Origin: Pedobacter metabolipauper
Lineage (GTDB): Bacteria; Bacteroidota; Bacteroidia; Sphingobacteriales; Sphingobacteriaceae
DNA: 64,000 bases
Assembly (NCBI RefSeq): GCF_004362715.1
Contig: NZ_SNYC01000004.1
Coordinates: 496,001 to 560,000 of the forward strand
Direction of reading: 5' to 3'
A program made the translations under genes and the position numbers. Positions 9,747 through 18,093 of this stretch are shown here, in pieces. The notes under the pieces were generated by a model that had not been told where the DNA came from, made no database searches, and worked only from the letters and a program-made list of their open reading frames with translations. The number at the start of each line of letters is the position of its first letter. Within the stretch, counting starts at the first letter, position 1.

Positions 9747-10229
9747 ATGGGTTTCTTGTTTTACACAAATTAACAAGACTGAACTGAATTTGTTCCTATC
9801 GGCAGATAATCAAAACAAAAGTATGACAAGAAGGTTGTAACATTAAGAGCAGGGTTTTGTCTGATTTTCAAGTTTGAACGTTAAATTAAGCCCCTATTTT
9901 CATTATAATAATGTAAAAAAACACGAAACGTATTGCACAACTCAATATTTATTTAAACCTTTGCGCCTCAACTCATTTAAAGAATTATTAGCGACAGAAA
10001 ATGATTAAGCATCCGATACATAAACTTTCAGGTACAGAAGCAAAGCATATTGCTTCCGTAAGTTTGTTTATTGAAAGGTTGCGACCCATATTTTCTGTAT
10101 CCACGAACCGGCAAAATTATACGCCACGCATTTGAGTAAATCGCTGAGTACGCTCCAGCCGTCTCCACAGAGGATTGCCTCTCAAAAAACAATTAATCAG
10201 AATATTTATTTTTTTTCGTTAACCTATTA
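9747..10229. other. Intergenic and leader region upstream of the arginine operon
   Basis: A 483-bp region between divergent genes. It contains an inverted repeat TATTG-N7-CAATA at 9931-9947, a short open frame at 10001-10135 (listed separately), a hairpin in that frame (GAAGCAA/TTGCTTC, within AAACTT/AAGTTT), and a small AGAGG/CCTCT hairpin at 10169-10182. A T-rich stretch lies just before the GNAT gene. A long leader ahead of an amino-acid operon is compatible with attenuation or ArgR control, but I cannot identify a clear terminator/antiterminator pair. Confidence 0.4.
10001..10135 (+). CDS. Possible 44-residue leader peptide of the arginine operon
   Basis: An ATG-initiated open frame of 44 codons begins MIKHPIHKLSGTEAKHI and ends QNYTPRI. 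It carries four Arg codons (AGG, CGA, CGG, CGC), all in the second half, and spans nested hairpins. It sits 94 bp before the first gene of the arginine operon. Leader peptides that sense an amino acid usually show a tighter run of its codons, so this is only a candidate. It may equally be a chance frame or the remnant of a gene. Confidence 0.25.
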   Translation: MIKHPIHKLSGTEAKHIASVSLFIERLRPIFSVSTNRQNYTPRI

Positions 10230-10934
10230 ATGAATATAAACGATTTTATAGTGCAGGTTGCACTTCCTGAACATCGTGTCTTTGCAGAAGAAATTTGTGA
10301 AGAAATGGCAGAATCAGCAAAAGCCCGTGGTACGGGTATCGCTAAACGCTCGCCAGAGTATGTTGCAGGGAAAATCTCCGATGGAAAATCAGTCATTGCT
10401 TTTCATAAGGATGGAACATGGGCAGGATTTTGCTATATCGAAACCTGGTCGCACGGCCAATTTGTGGCCAATTCAGGCCTCATTGTTAGTCCGAAGTTTA
10501 GAAAAGCAGGATTGGCAAACGCCATCAAGCACAAAATATTTGAACTCTCCAGACAAAAATATCCTAAAGCCAAAATATTCGGGTTAACAACCGGACTTGC
10601 GGTCATGAAAATAAATTCAGACCTGGGCTACGAACCTGTAACCTATTCTGAGCTTACCCAGGATGAAGACTTTTGGAAAGGATGCCAAAGCTGCGTAAAC
10701 TTCGAGATCTTAAAGATGAAGGAACGTAAGAACTGCATGTGCACCGCGATGCTGTACGATCCTGTAGAGCAAAAGCACGATGTAGCCAAGAAGTTTGCAG
10801 AAGAACTGCATAAAAAGCCAAAATTGTATGAACGTTTTATGCGGATCAAACAAAGTTTAGTGCTTAAACCAAAACCAGAAAATAAAGGGGGATTAAAATC
10901 CCTGTTTTTAATGTTTACCGTTTTATTTAAATAG
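10230..10934 (+). CDS. GNAT-family acyltransferase, first gene of the arginine operon
   Basis: A 234-residue GNAT acyltransferase. The acyl-CoA-binding motif A appears as SPKFRKAGLANAIK (residues 87-100). From its place 13 bp before argG and from the lack of any other ArgA-like gene here, it is the likely enzyme that N-acylates glutamate at the start of the pathway. This is inference from context. Whether acetyl- or succinyl-CoA is used is open (see argF'). A four-cysteine pattern (C152-x2-C155-x13-C169-x-C171) could bind a metal, which is unusual for this fold. The C-terminal 60 residues are basic and lie outside the GNAT core. Confidence 0.8.
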   Translation: MNINDFIVQVALPEHRVFAEEICEEMAESAKARGTGIAKRSPEYVAGKISDGKSVIAFHKDGTWAGFCYIETWSHGQFVANSGLIVSPKFRKAGLANAIKHKIFELSRQKYPKAKIFGLTTGLAVMKINSDLGYEPVTYSELTQDEDFWKGCQSCVNFEILKMKERKNCMCTAMLYDPVEQKHDVAKKFAEELHKKPKLYERFMRIKQSLVLKPKPENKGGLKSLFLMFTVLFK

Positions 10935-10947
10935 CTGTTATATTAAG

Positions 10948-12141
10948 ATGAAGAAAAAAGTTGTTTTAGCTTTTAGCGGAGGTTTAGATACCTCATTTTG
11001 TTGTATTTACCTCGCCCAGGACCGAGGATTGGAAGTGCATTCGGTAATTGTAAATACTGGTGGCTTTTCTGATGAAGAATTACAGGAAATAGAAAAGCGT
11101 GCTTACGCCTTGGGTGTAGTTTCTCATGCTGTAGTTGATGAAACTACAAATTATTACGATAGCTGTATTAAATACCTTATTTACGGGAATGTGTTAAAAA
11201 ATTCAACATACCCGCTTTCTGTTAGTGCCGAGCGCGTTAGTCAGGCAACAGCAATTGCAAACTATGTAAAAAATATAGGCGCTGATTACGTAGCTCATGG
11301 AAGTACCGGTGCTGGTAATGACCAGGTTCGTTTTGACATGATCTTTAACATCATCATTCCAAATGTGGAGATCATTACCCCGATTAGAGACCTTAAACTT
11401 TCGCGTGAAGCAGAAATTGAATATTTAAGTGCCCATGGCGTTCATTACAGTGCAGAAAAAGCAAGGTACTCGATCAATAAGGGCTTATGGGGAACATCTG
11501 TAGGTGGTAAAGAAACCCTTACCTCCAATGAGACCTTACCGGAAGAGGCATGGCCAACACAAATTTCTGAAACCGAAGCGCGTAAGCTGGAGCTAACCTT
11601 TGAAAAAGGAGAGCTGGTAGCGATAGACGGAGAAACTTTTGAGCCGGTTAGGGCCATTCAAAAATTACAGGCCATTGCACAGCCTTATGGTATTGGCAGG
11701 GACATTCATGTGGGTGATACCATCATTGGCATCAAAGGCCGTGTAGGTTTTGAAGCTGCAGCACCAATGGTGATCATTAAGGCACACCATACCCTTGAAA
11801 AACATACCTTGACCAAATGGCAGCTTTCATGGAAAGAGCAATTGTCTTCTTTCTATGGCAACTGGCTTCATGAAGGTCAGTTTCACGATCCGGTCATGCG
11901 TAATATTGAAGCATTTTTAACCGATACCCAAAAAACGGTAAGCGGTAAAGTCTTCGTAGAATTATTGCCGCATCGTTTTAACATCATTGGAATTGAATCT
12001 GCGCATGATCTCATGAGCAATAAGTTTGGCAGCTACGGCGAAATGAACAACGCCTGGAGCGGTGAGGATGTTAAAGGATTCTCTAAGATTTTTGGTAACC
12101 AGGTGATGATCTGGCATAAAGTGAACAGCAATGAAGATTAA
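10948..12141 (+). CDS. argG: Argininosuccinate synthase
   Basis: ATP-dependent ligation of citrulline and aspartate to argininosuccinate. The 397-residue protein starts with the PP-loop of N-type ATP pyrophosphatases (LAFSGGLDTSF, residues 7-17). It has HGSTGAGNDQVRFD, the citrulline/aspartate-binding region, and the usual length of about 400. It is the second gene of the operon and overlaps argC by 11 bp, suggesting translational coupling. Confidence 0.97.
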   Translation: MKKKVVLAFSGGLDTSFCCIYLAQDRGLEVHSVIVNTGGFSDEELQEIEKRAYALGVVSHAVVDETTNYYDSCIKYLIYGNVLKNSTYPLSVSAERVSQATAIANYVKNIGADYVAHGSTGAGNDQVRFDMIFNIIIPNVEIITPIRDLKLSREAEIEYLSAHGVHYSAEKARYSINKGLWGTSVGGKETLTSNETLPEEAWPTQISETEARKLELTFEKGELVAIDGETFEPVRAIQKLQAIAQPYGIGRDIHVGDTIIGIKGRVGFEAAAPMVIIKAHHTLEKHTLTKWQLSWKEQLSSFYGNWLHEGQFHDPVMRNIEAFLTDTQKTVSGKVFVELLPHRFNIIGIESAHDLMSNKFGSYGEMNNAWSGEDVKGFSKIFGNQVMIWHKVNSNED

Positions 12142-13102
12142 GGCAGGTATTGTTGGTGGTGCGGGATATACCGGAGGCGAGATGCTGCGTTTGCTCATCA
12201 ATCATCCTTCGGTGGATATTGTATTTGTTAACAGCAACAGCAACGCCGGAAACCTGATCTCTGATGTGCATACCGATTTGTTGGGTGATACGACTCTGCG
12301 TTTTACCGGCCAGCTGTCTGATGATATCGATGTATTGTTCCTTTGCGTTGGACATGGTGATGCCAGGAAATTTCTGGATGCCAATAAAATTGCAAAAGAA
12401 ATTAAGATCATCGATCTGAGCCAGGACTTCAGACTAAAGGGCAACGCCGGTGCCGACTGGGTTTACGGACTGCCTGAATTGAACAGGGAAAAAATAAAGC
12501 AAGCAAGCTATATTGCCAATCCGGGATGCTTTGCCACTTGTATCCAACTGGGGCTGCTTCCGTTAGCCGCTAAAGGATTATTGAACAGTGAGGTGCATAT
12601 CAATGCAACTACCGGATCAACCGGGGCAGGACAAAGCCTTTCTACCACGTCGCACTTTAGCTGGCGTAACAATAACCTTTCGGTATATAAAGTATTTGAA
12701 CACCAGCACTTGAATGAGATTGGTGAAAGCTTAAAACAGTTGTCGCCAGACTTTAGCGAAGACTTAAACTTTATTCCGCAGCGTGGTGATTTTACCAGGG
12801 GGATCCTTGCTTCCATGTACCTGGAAAGTGATCTTTCTGCAGAAGAAGCTCAGCATATCTATGAAGATTACTATGCCGGTCATCCTTTTACCCATGTGAG
12901 TAAAAAGAACATTGACCTAAAGCAGGTGGTAAATACCAATAAAGGAATAGTGCATGTAGAGAAGCATGGAACAAAGCTGTTTATTGTCAGTATAATCGAT
13001 AATTTGTTAAAAGGAGCAAGCGGACAGGCGGTTCAGAATATGAATTTGATCTTTGGATTGGATGAAAATGCCGGACTCCGGCTAAAGGCATCAAACTTTT
13101 AA
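12131..13102 (+). CDS. argC: N-acetyl (or N-succinyl)-gamma-glutamyl-phosphate reductase
   Basis: NADPH-dependent reduction of N-acyl-glutamyl phosphate to the semialdehyde. The 323-residue protein has the Rossmann start GIVGGAGYTGGEMLRLL (residues 6-22) and the catalytic cysteine Cys133 in the NPGCFATC signature. The H-(x)n-E dimerisation segment (KVFEHQHLNEIGE) is also present. Its first codons lie inside the end of argG. A 78-bp gap separates it from argD. Confidence 0.95.
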   Translation: MKIKAGIVGGAGYTGGEMLRLLINHPSVDIVFVNSNSNAGNLISDVHTDLLGDTTLRFTGQLSDDIDVLFLCVGHGDARKFLDANKIAKEIKIIDLSQDFRLKGNAGADWVYGLPELNREKIKQASYIANPGCFATCIQLGLLPLAAKGLLNSEVHINATTGSTGAGQSLSTTSHFSWRNNNLSVYKVFEHQHLNEIGESLKQLSPDFSEDLNFIPQRGDFTRGILASMYLESDLSAEEAQHIYEDYYAGHPFTHVSKKNIDLKQVVNTNKGIVHVEKHGTKLFIVSIIDNLLKGASGQAVQNMNLIFGLDENAGLRLKASNF

Positions 13103-13180
13103 GTTTAACGCCCCAATTCTGCACCAATTATCCAATGTATTCAACGCCAACGTAAAAAACCGAGGCACAAACTTTTTAAA

Positions 13181-14314
13181 ATGAACTTATTCGACGTATA
13201 CCCATTAAATGATATAGAAATTGTTAAAGCTGCCGGAAGCACCGTTTGGGATGCTGAAGGCCAGGAATACCTGGATCTGTATGGAGGCCATGCCGTAATT
13301 TCTATCGGCCATACCCATCCGCATTATGTATCCCGCTTAACGGATCAGCTAAATAAGGTTGGTTTTTACTCAAACTCAGTAAAGATCCCGCTTCAGCAGC
13401 AGCTTGCAGAGAAATTAGGCCAGGTTTCCGGAAAAACGGATTACCAGCTTTTCTTGTGCAACTCAGGAGCAGAAGCCAATGAAAATGCACTTAAGCTTGC
13501 TTCTTTCTACAATGGCAGAAAGAAAGTGATCGCTTTTAAAGGCGCTTTTCATGGCAGAACTTCACTGGCAGTTGCAGCAACAGATAACCCAAAGATCATT
13601 GCCCCGGTAAATGAAACGGACAATATTATCTTCCTTCTACATAATGATATAGCGGCGTTAAACGCTGCATTTACTGAATATGGTAATGAGATTGCAGCAG
13701 TGATCATTGAAGGAATTCAGGGAGTAGGCGGTATCAAAGAAGCATCAGTTGCGTTTCTTCAGCAGATCCGTTCTCTGTGTAACCAGTACAACGCTGTTTA
13801 TATTGCTGATAGCGTTCAATGCGGATACGGCAGAACAGGGATCTTCTATTCCCACGATTATGCAGGCGTAGATGCCGATGTATATACAATGGCAAAAGGA
13901 ATGGGCAACGGATTTCCGGTTGCAGGGATCTCTATTGCACCAAAGTTTAAACCCTGGTATGGCATGCTTGGGACTACTTTTGGCGGTAATCACCTGGCTT
14001 GTGCAGCAGCCCTGGCCGTTCTTGAGGTCATGGAGCAAGACCAATTGATGAAGAATGCCGAAGAAGTAGGTAGTTACCTCATTGCGGAGCTAAAAAAGAT
14101 AGAAGGTGTACTTGAAGTGCGCGGCAGAGGACTCATGATCGGGATCGACTTGCCCGAAAGCCTTGCTCATGTAAAAAAAGAACTGCTGTTTAAGCACCAC
14201 ATCTTTACAGGAGAAGCCAAACCCAATGTGATCAGGTTATTACCTGCCCTTAATTTAACTAAAGATCATGCAGATCAGTTTTTGGAAAAGTTTAAAATTG
14301 CGTTAAAAGGATGA
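13181..14314 (+). CDS. argD: Acylornithine aminotransferase (class III, PLP)
   Basis: Transfers an amino group from glutamate to N-acylglutamate semialdehyde, giving N-acylornithine. The 377-residue class III aminotransferase has the PLP phosphate-binding NSGAEANENALKLA (residues 94-107), and Lys239 in YTMAKGMGNGFPV is the Schiff-base lysine. The usual D-E-V-Q of the cofactor site is D-S-V-Q here (Asp210-Ser211). The Asp that contacts the pyridine nitrogen is kept. The stop overlaps the argF' start by 4 bp. Confidence 0.94.
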   Translation: MNLFDVYPLNDIEIVKAAGSTVWDAEGQEYLDLYGGHAVISIGHTHPHYVSRLTDQLNKVGFYSNSVKIPLQQQLAEKLGQVSGKTDYQLFLCNSGAEANENALKLASFYNGRKKVIAFKGAFHGRTSLAVAATDNPKIIAPVNETDNIIFLLHNDIAALNAAFTEYGNEIAAVIIEGIQGVGGIKEASVAFLQQIRSLCNQYNAVYIADSVQCGYGRTGIFYSHDYAGVDADVYTMAKGMGNGFPVAGISIAPKFKPWYGMLGTTFGGNHLACAAALAVLEVMEQDQLMKNAEEVGSYLIAELKKIEGVLEVRGRGLMIGIDLPESLAHVKKELLFKHHIFTGEAKPNVIRLLPALNLTKDHADQFLEKFKIALKG

Positions 14315-15276
14315 ACCAGTTTACCTCAGTAAATGATGTGCAAGACATCAAACAGTTGCTTAATGATGCCCTGGCATTAAAGGATGATCCCTATTCTTTA
14401 CAGCATCTTGGAAAAAACAAGACCATCGGACTTGTTTTCCTGAATCCAAGTTTGCGTACCCGTTTAAGTACCCAAAAAGCAGCGCTTAACCTGGGTATGA
14501 ATGTTATGGTCATGAATATGGATAAAGAAGGCTGGGCATTGGAAACACAAGACGGTGTGGTTATGAATGGTACTACCGTAGAGCATATCCGTGAAGCAGC
14601 CGCAGTGATGGGCCAGTATTGTGATATTCTTGGGCTGCGCTCATTCCCTAAACTGGTAAACCGCGAAGAAGATTATAACGAAGATTTTTTCAATAAATTT
14701 ATCAAGTACTGTGGTGTACCTGTTGTGAGCCTGGAAAGTGCTACCCGCCACCCGTTACAAAGTTTGGCCGACCTGGTTACCATTACAGAAACCTGGAAAG
14801 GAACCGGAAAACCAAAAGTGGTATTGGCCTGGGCACCGCACATTAAGGCATTGCCGCAGGCAGTACCGAACTCATTCTCTGAATGGATGTGCAAGGCACA
14901 GCAGGAAGGAATGCTCGATTTTACGATCGCACAGCCGAAAGGATACGAACTGAATGAAGATTTTACACCTGGAGCCAACATTACACATAATTTAGACGAA
15001 GCATTAAGCGGAGCCGATTATATTTATGTTAAAAACTGGTCGAGCTATAAAGAATACGGTAAAGTATTGACGTATCCTGAAGGCTGGATGCTGAATAACG
15101 ATAAGTTAAAAGGAACCAATGATGCTAAGGTCATGCATTGCCTGCCGGTAAGAAGAGACCTGGAATTGTCGTCAGAGATTCTTGACGGACCCAATTCACT
15201 GGTTATTCATGAGGCCGGAAACCGGTTATGGGCTGCCCAGGCAGTATTGAAGCAAATCTTAACCGGATTATCGTAA
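14311..15276 (+). CDS. argF': N-acylornithine carbamoyltransferase, predicted N-succinylornithine type (ArgF')
   Basis: Carbamoylates N-acylornithine to N-acylcitrulline. The 321-residue protein has the carbamoyl-phosphate site as SLRTR (residues 47-51), HPLQSLADL and MHCLPVRRD, and aligns closely with the Bacteroides fragilis transcarbamylase as I recall it. At the residue that decides acyl specificity (Pro90 in B. fragilis succinylornithine transcarbamylase, Glu92 in Xanthomonas acetylornithine transcarbamylase) this protein has Val90 (GTTVEHI). Published substitution of Glu92 by Val converted the acetyl enzyme to a succinyl enzyme, so succinylornithine is predicted. It is not an ordinary ornithine transcarbamylase. 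Confidence 0.9.
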   Translation: MNQFTSVNDVQDIKQLLNDALALKDDPYSLQHLGKNKTIGLVFLNPSLRTRLSTQKAALNLGMNVMVMNMDKEGWALETQDGVVMNGTTVEHIREAAAVMGQYCDILGLRSFPKLVNREEDYNEDFFNKFIKYCGVPVVSLESATRHPLQSLADLVTITETWKGTGKPKVVLAWAPHIKALPQAVPNSFSEWMCKAQQEGMLDFTIAQPKGYELNEDFTPGANITHNLDEALSGADYIYVKNWSSYKEYGKVLTYPEGWMLNNDKLKGTNDAKVMHCLPVRRDLELSSEILDGPNSLVIHEAGNRLWAAQAVLKQILTGLS

Positions 15277-15343
15277 ATTTGTAAGCACGTGACCGGAATA
15301 TAACTGGTGATCTTAGCTAAGATCGCTACCAAAATGAAACATA

Positions 15344-16132
15344 ATGAACAAACTCAGCGTAATTAAGATTGGAGGCAATGTAATTGACAACTCAGCGAAA
15401 CTGCATCAGTTCCTGCTGGACTTTACTGCGCTTCCCGGAGATAAGATCTTAATTCATGGGGGAGGAAAGATTGCTACCGAACTCGGCGATTCATTGGGCG
15501 TAACCGCTAAAATGGTTGATGGCCGGCGGATCACCGATATTGAAACCCTTAGGATCGTAACCATGGTATATGCCGGGTTGATCAATAAGAACATGGTGGC
15601 GCAGCTCCAGGCCAAAGGCTGTAATGCAATCGGGTTAACCGGAGCAGACGGAAACATCATCAAAGCCGTTAAACGCCCGGTAAAAGATATAGATTACGGT
15701 TTTGTAGGAGATCTTGATGCCAGTTCAGTTTCTTCGGCCACGCTGGACAGCCTGTTAAAAGCAGGAATGGTTCCGGTATTGTGTGCCATCACCCACGATG
15801 GGGATTCACAGTTATTAAATACGAATGCAGATACCATTGCATCGGCAGTGGCCGTAGCCATGTCATCCTCGTATGAGACCTCATTGGTCTATTGTTTTGA
15901 GAAACGCGGGGTTATGCTGGATGTGGATGATGATACCTCACTGGTATCTGAGATCAGAATGCATGAGTTTGATCAGTTAAAGGAGGAAGGTGTTGTTTCT
16001 GGTGGAATGATCCCTAAACTTCACAATGCCTTTGAAGCAATAAAAAGCGGCGTTGCAGCAGTATACATCGGTAAGGCTGATGAACTGGCGCAAATTGACC
16101 AGCAGAATTTTGGAACCCGATTAATCAAATAA
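15344..16132 (+). CDS. argB: Acetylglutamate (or succinylglutamate) kinase
   Basis: Phosphorylates the gamma-carboxylate of N-acylglutamate. The 262-residue amino-acid-kinase-fold protein starts NKLSVIKIGGNVID (phosphate-binding Gly-rich loop) and has HGGGKIATELG. It also shows the nucleotide-binding segment near LLNTNADTIASAVA and the terminal SGGMIPKLHNAFEAI. The length is short, without the N-terminal helix of arginine-inhibited hexameric kinases, which suggests a dimeric, arginine-insensitive form; this last point is inference. It is 67 bp after argF' and 2 bp before proC. Confidence 0.94.
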   Translation: MNKLSVIKIGGNVIDNSAKLHQFLLDFTALPGDKILIHGGGKIATELGDSLGVTAKMVDGRRITDIETLRIVTMVYAGLINKNMVAQLQAKGCNAIGLTGADGNIIKAVKRPVKDIDYGFVGDLDASSVSSATLDSLLKAGMVPVLCAITHDGDSQLLNTNADTIASAVAVAMSSSYETSLVYCFEKRGVMLDVDDDTSLVSEIRMHEFDQLKEEGVVSGGMIPKLHNAFEAIKSGVAAVYIGKADELAQIDQQNFGTRLIK

Positions 16133-16134
16133 TT

Positions 16135-16950
16135 ATGAATCCGTTTAAAGGCAGCATCGCCATCCTTGGAAGTGGAAATATTGGTATATCATTGGCCAAA
16201 GGGCTGATCAAAGCGAATTATGCACTACCCGGTCAGATCAGTCTGACCAGGCGCAATATTACGAACCTGAATGCGCTCGCTGAACAAGGATTTGTAGTGA
16301 GTGCAGACAATGCTGCGGTTGTTTCAATAGCAGACATCGTCGTGCTGGCCGTGTTGCCGCAGCAGCTTAACCAGCTTTTAGAACAGATCTTGCCGGTAAT
16401 TAAGCCGAACCAGCTATTCATTTCTGTGGTTTCCGGCGTTAGCTGTGCGGATATCAGGACCAAGCTTGGAGAAACCGTTCAGGTTATCCGGGCCATGCCC
16501 AATACCGCGATTGCGATTGGCCAGTCCATGACCTGCGTAGCTACCGATCAGGCCGATCCGGAGAATATCCAGGAAGTGATCCGGATGTTCGAAACGGTTG
16601 GTGCTGTAGTAAAGATCAATGAAGATCTGATGACCTCGGCAACGGCCTTATGTGCCTGTGGCATTGCATTCTTTCTGCGTGCCATCCGTGCGGCTTCACA
16701 AGGTGGGGTAGAAATTGGCTTTCACGCCGATGAGGCACTAAAGATGGCCGTGCAAACGGCTAAAGGTGCTGCAGACCTGCTGTTGCAGATGCAGTCACAC
16801 CCGGAACAGGAAATAGATAAAGTAACTTCACCTAAAGGCTGTACGATAGCCGGATTAAATGAAATGGAACACAATGGTTTCAGCTCTTCATTAATTAAGG
16901 GAATTAAGCTGTCGGCCGCAAAAGCCGGGGCTTTATATACAAAAGAATAA
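16135..16950 (+). CDS. proC: Pyrroline-5-carboxylate reductase inside the arginine operon
   Basis: NAD(P)H-dependent reduction of pyrroline-5-carboxylate to proline. The 271-residue protein has the Rossmann motif AILGSGNIGISLAKGL (residues 8-23), RAMPNTAIAIGQSMT and the C-terminal signature with TAKGAADLLL and SPKGCTIAGLNEME. It lies 2 bp after argB and 6 bp before argE, so it is co-transcribed with arginine genes. No proA or proB is present, so its substrate here may come from ornithine or glutamate semialdehyde made elsewhere. Confidence 0.95.
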   Translation: MNPFKGSIAILGSGNIGISLAKGLIKANYALPGQISLTRRNITNLNALAEQGFVVSADNAAVVSIADIVVLAVLPQQLNQLLEQILPVIKPNQLFISVVSGVSCADIRTKLGETVQVIRAMPNTAIAIGQSMTCVATDQADPENIQEVIRMFETVGAVVKINEDLMTSATALCACGIAFFLRAIRAASQGGVEIGFHADEALKMAVQTAKGAADLLLQMQSHPEQEIDKVTSPKGCTIAGLNEMEHNGFSSSLIKGIKLSAAKAGALYTKE

Positions 16951-16956
16951 TTTTAT

Positions 16957-18024
16957 ATGATAGAACAACTGCACAAAGACAGTTTAGCATTGTTAAAACA
17001 ATTGATCAGTATCCAGTCGTTTAGTAAAGAAGAAGATAAGACCGGAGATGCCATTGAACAGTTTTTGCAGCAGCGCGATATTAAAACTTACCGTAAGCTC
17101 AATAACATCTGGGCGTATAATAAACATTTTGATGCCGCAAAGCCAACCCTACTTTTAAATTCCCACCACGATACCGTTAAGCCAAATTCAGGCTATACGC
17201 GCAATCCTTACGATGCAGAAGTGGAAGACGGTAAATTGTATGGCCTGGGCAGTAATGATGCCGGAGGATGTCTGGTATCGCTTATAGCAACCTTTCTGTA
17301 CTTTTATGATCAGGAAGCATTGAGCTATAACATTTGCCTCGCCACTACGGCAGAGGAAGAGATCTCTGGTAACGATGGCCTGGAATGTGTTCTGCCCGAT
17401 CTGGGTGAACTGGAATTTGCGATTGTTGGTGAGCCTACTCAAATGAACCTGGCCATTGCGGAGCGCGGATTGCTGGTGCTGGATTGTACATCAACAGGAA
17501 AAGCGGGTCATGCAGCACGAGAAGAAGGAGACAATGCGATATATAAGGCACTTAAAGACATTGAATGGTTCCGGAATTACCGGTTCTCTAAAGTTTCTGA
17601 GGTATTCGGCCCGTTAAAAATGACCGTTACCATCATTAACGCCGGTTCGCAGCACAATGTGGTACCGGCTACCTGTACGTTTACGGTGGATGTCCGCGTA
17701 ACCGATGCCTATACCAACGAAGAGGTACTGAAAATTATCCGTACCAATGTTGATTGTGATGTTAAACCACGTTCCATCCGTTTAAAGCCATCATCTATTG
17801 ATAAAGAACACCCACTGGTACAATCGGGTATTGCGTTGGGCAGAACAACCTATGGATCGCCAACAACATCAGACCAGGCTTTACTGAGCATCCCTTCTGT
17901 AAAGGTTGGCCCCGGCGATTCAGCACGCTCACACATGGCAGATGAATATGTGTTTGTGGATGAAATTGCAGAAGGCATAGATCTTTATATAGAAATGCTG
18001 AAACCTGTGATCAACGGCAAATAA
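16957..18024 (+). CDS. argE: M20-family acylornithine/acylcitrulline deacylase
   Basis: Zinc-dependent removal of the N-acyl group. The 355-residue M20 peptidase-fold protein carries the metal-binding LNSHHDTVKP and GLGSNDAGG segments, the catalytic TAEEEISG, and a dimerisation domain with AGHAAREEGDNAI. In a pathway that carbamoylates acylornithine, the natural substrate would be acylcitrulline rather than acylornithine. It is the last gene of the operon, followed by a 17-bp terminator stem. Confidence 0.9.
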   Translation: MIEQLHKDSLALLKQLISIQSFSKEEDKTGDAIEQFLQQRDIKTYRKLNNIWAYNKHFDAAKPTLLLNSHHDTVKPNSGYTRNPYDAEVEDGKLYGLGSNDAGGCLVSLIATFLYFYDQEALSYNICLATTAEEEISGNDGLECVLPDLGELEFAIVGEPTQMNLAIAERGLLVLDCTSTGKAGHAAREEGDNAIYKALKDIEWFRNYRFSKVSEVFGPLKMTVTIINAGSQHNVVPATCTFTVDVRVTDAYTNEEVLKIIRTNVDCDVKPRSIRLKPSSIDKEHPLVQSGIALGRTTYGSPTTSDQALLSIPSVKVGPGDSARSHMADEYVFVDEIAEGIDLYIEMLKPVINGK

Positions 18025-18042
18025 GTAACCATAGCTTTTAAA

Positions 18043-18080
18043 GCAAAATGGCCCCGGGATATTTCCCGGGGCCATTTTGC
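18043..18080. terminator. Bidirectional terminator between argE and the S9 peptidase gene
   Basis: Perfect 17-bp stem (18043-18059 with 18064-18080) with a 4-nt loop. The outer part of each arm is AAAAT/ATTTT, so either strand reads a GC-rich stem with a T-rich exit. The convergent genes stop at 18024 and 18094. Confidence 0.9.
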
Positions 18081-18093
18081 TGAAGTACCAAAT

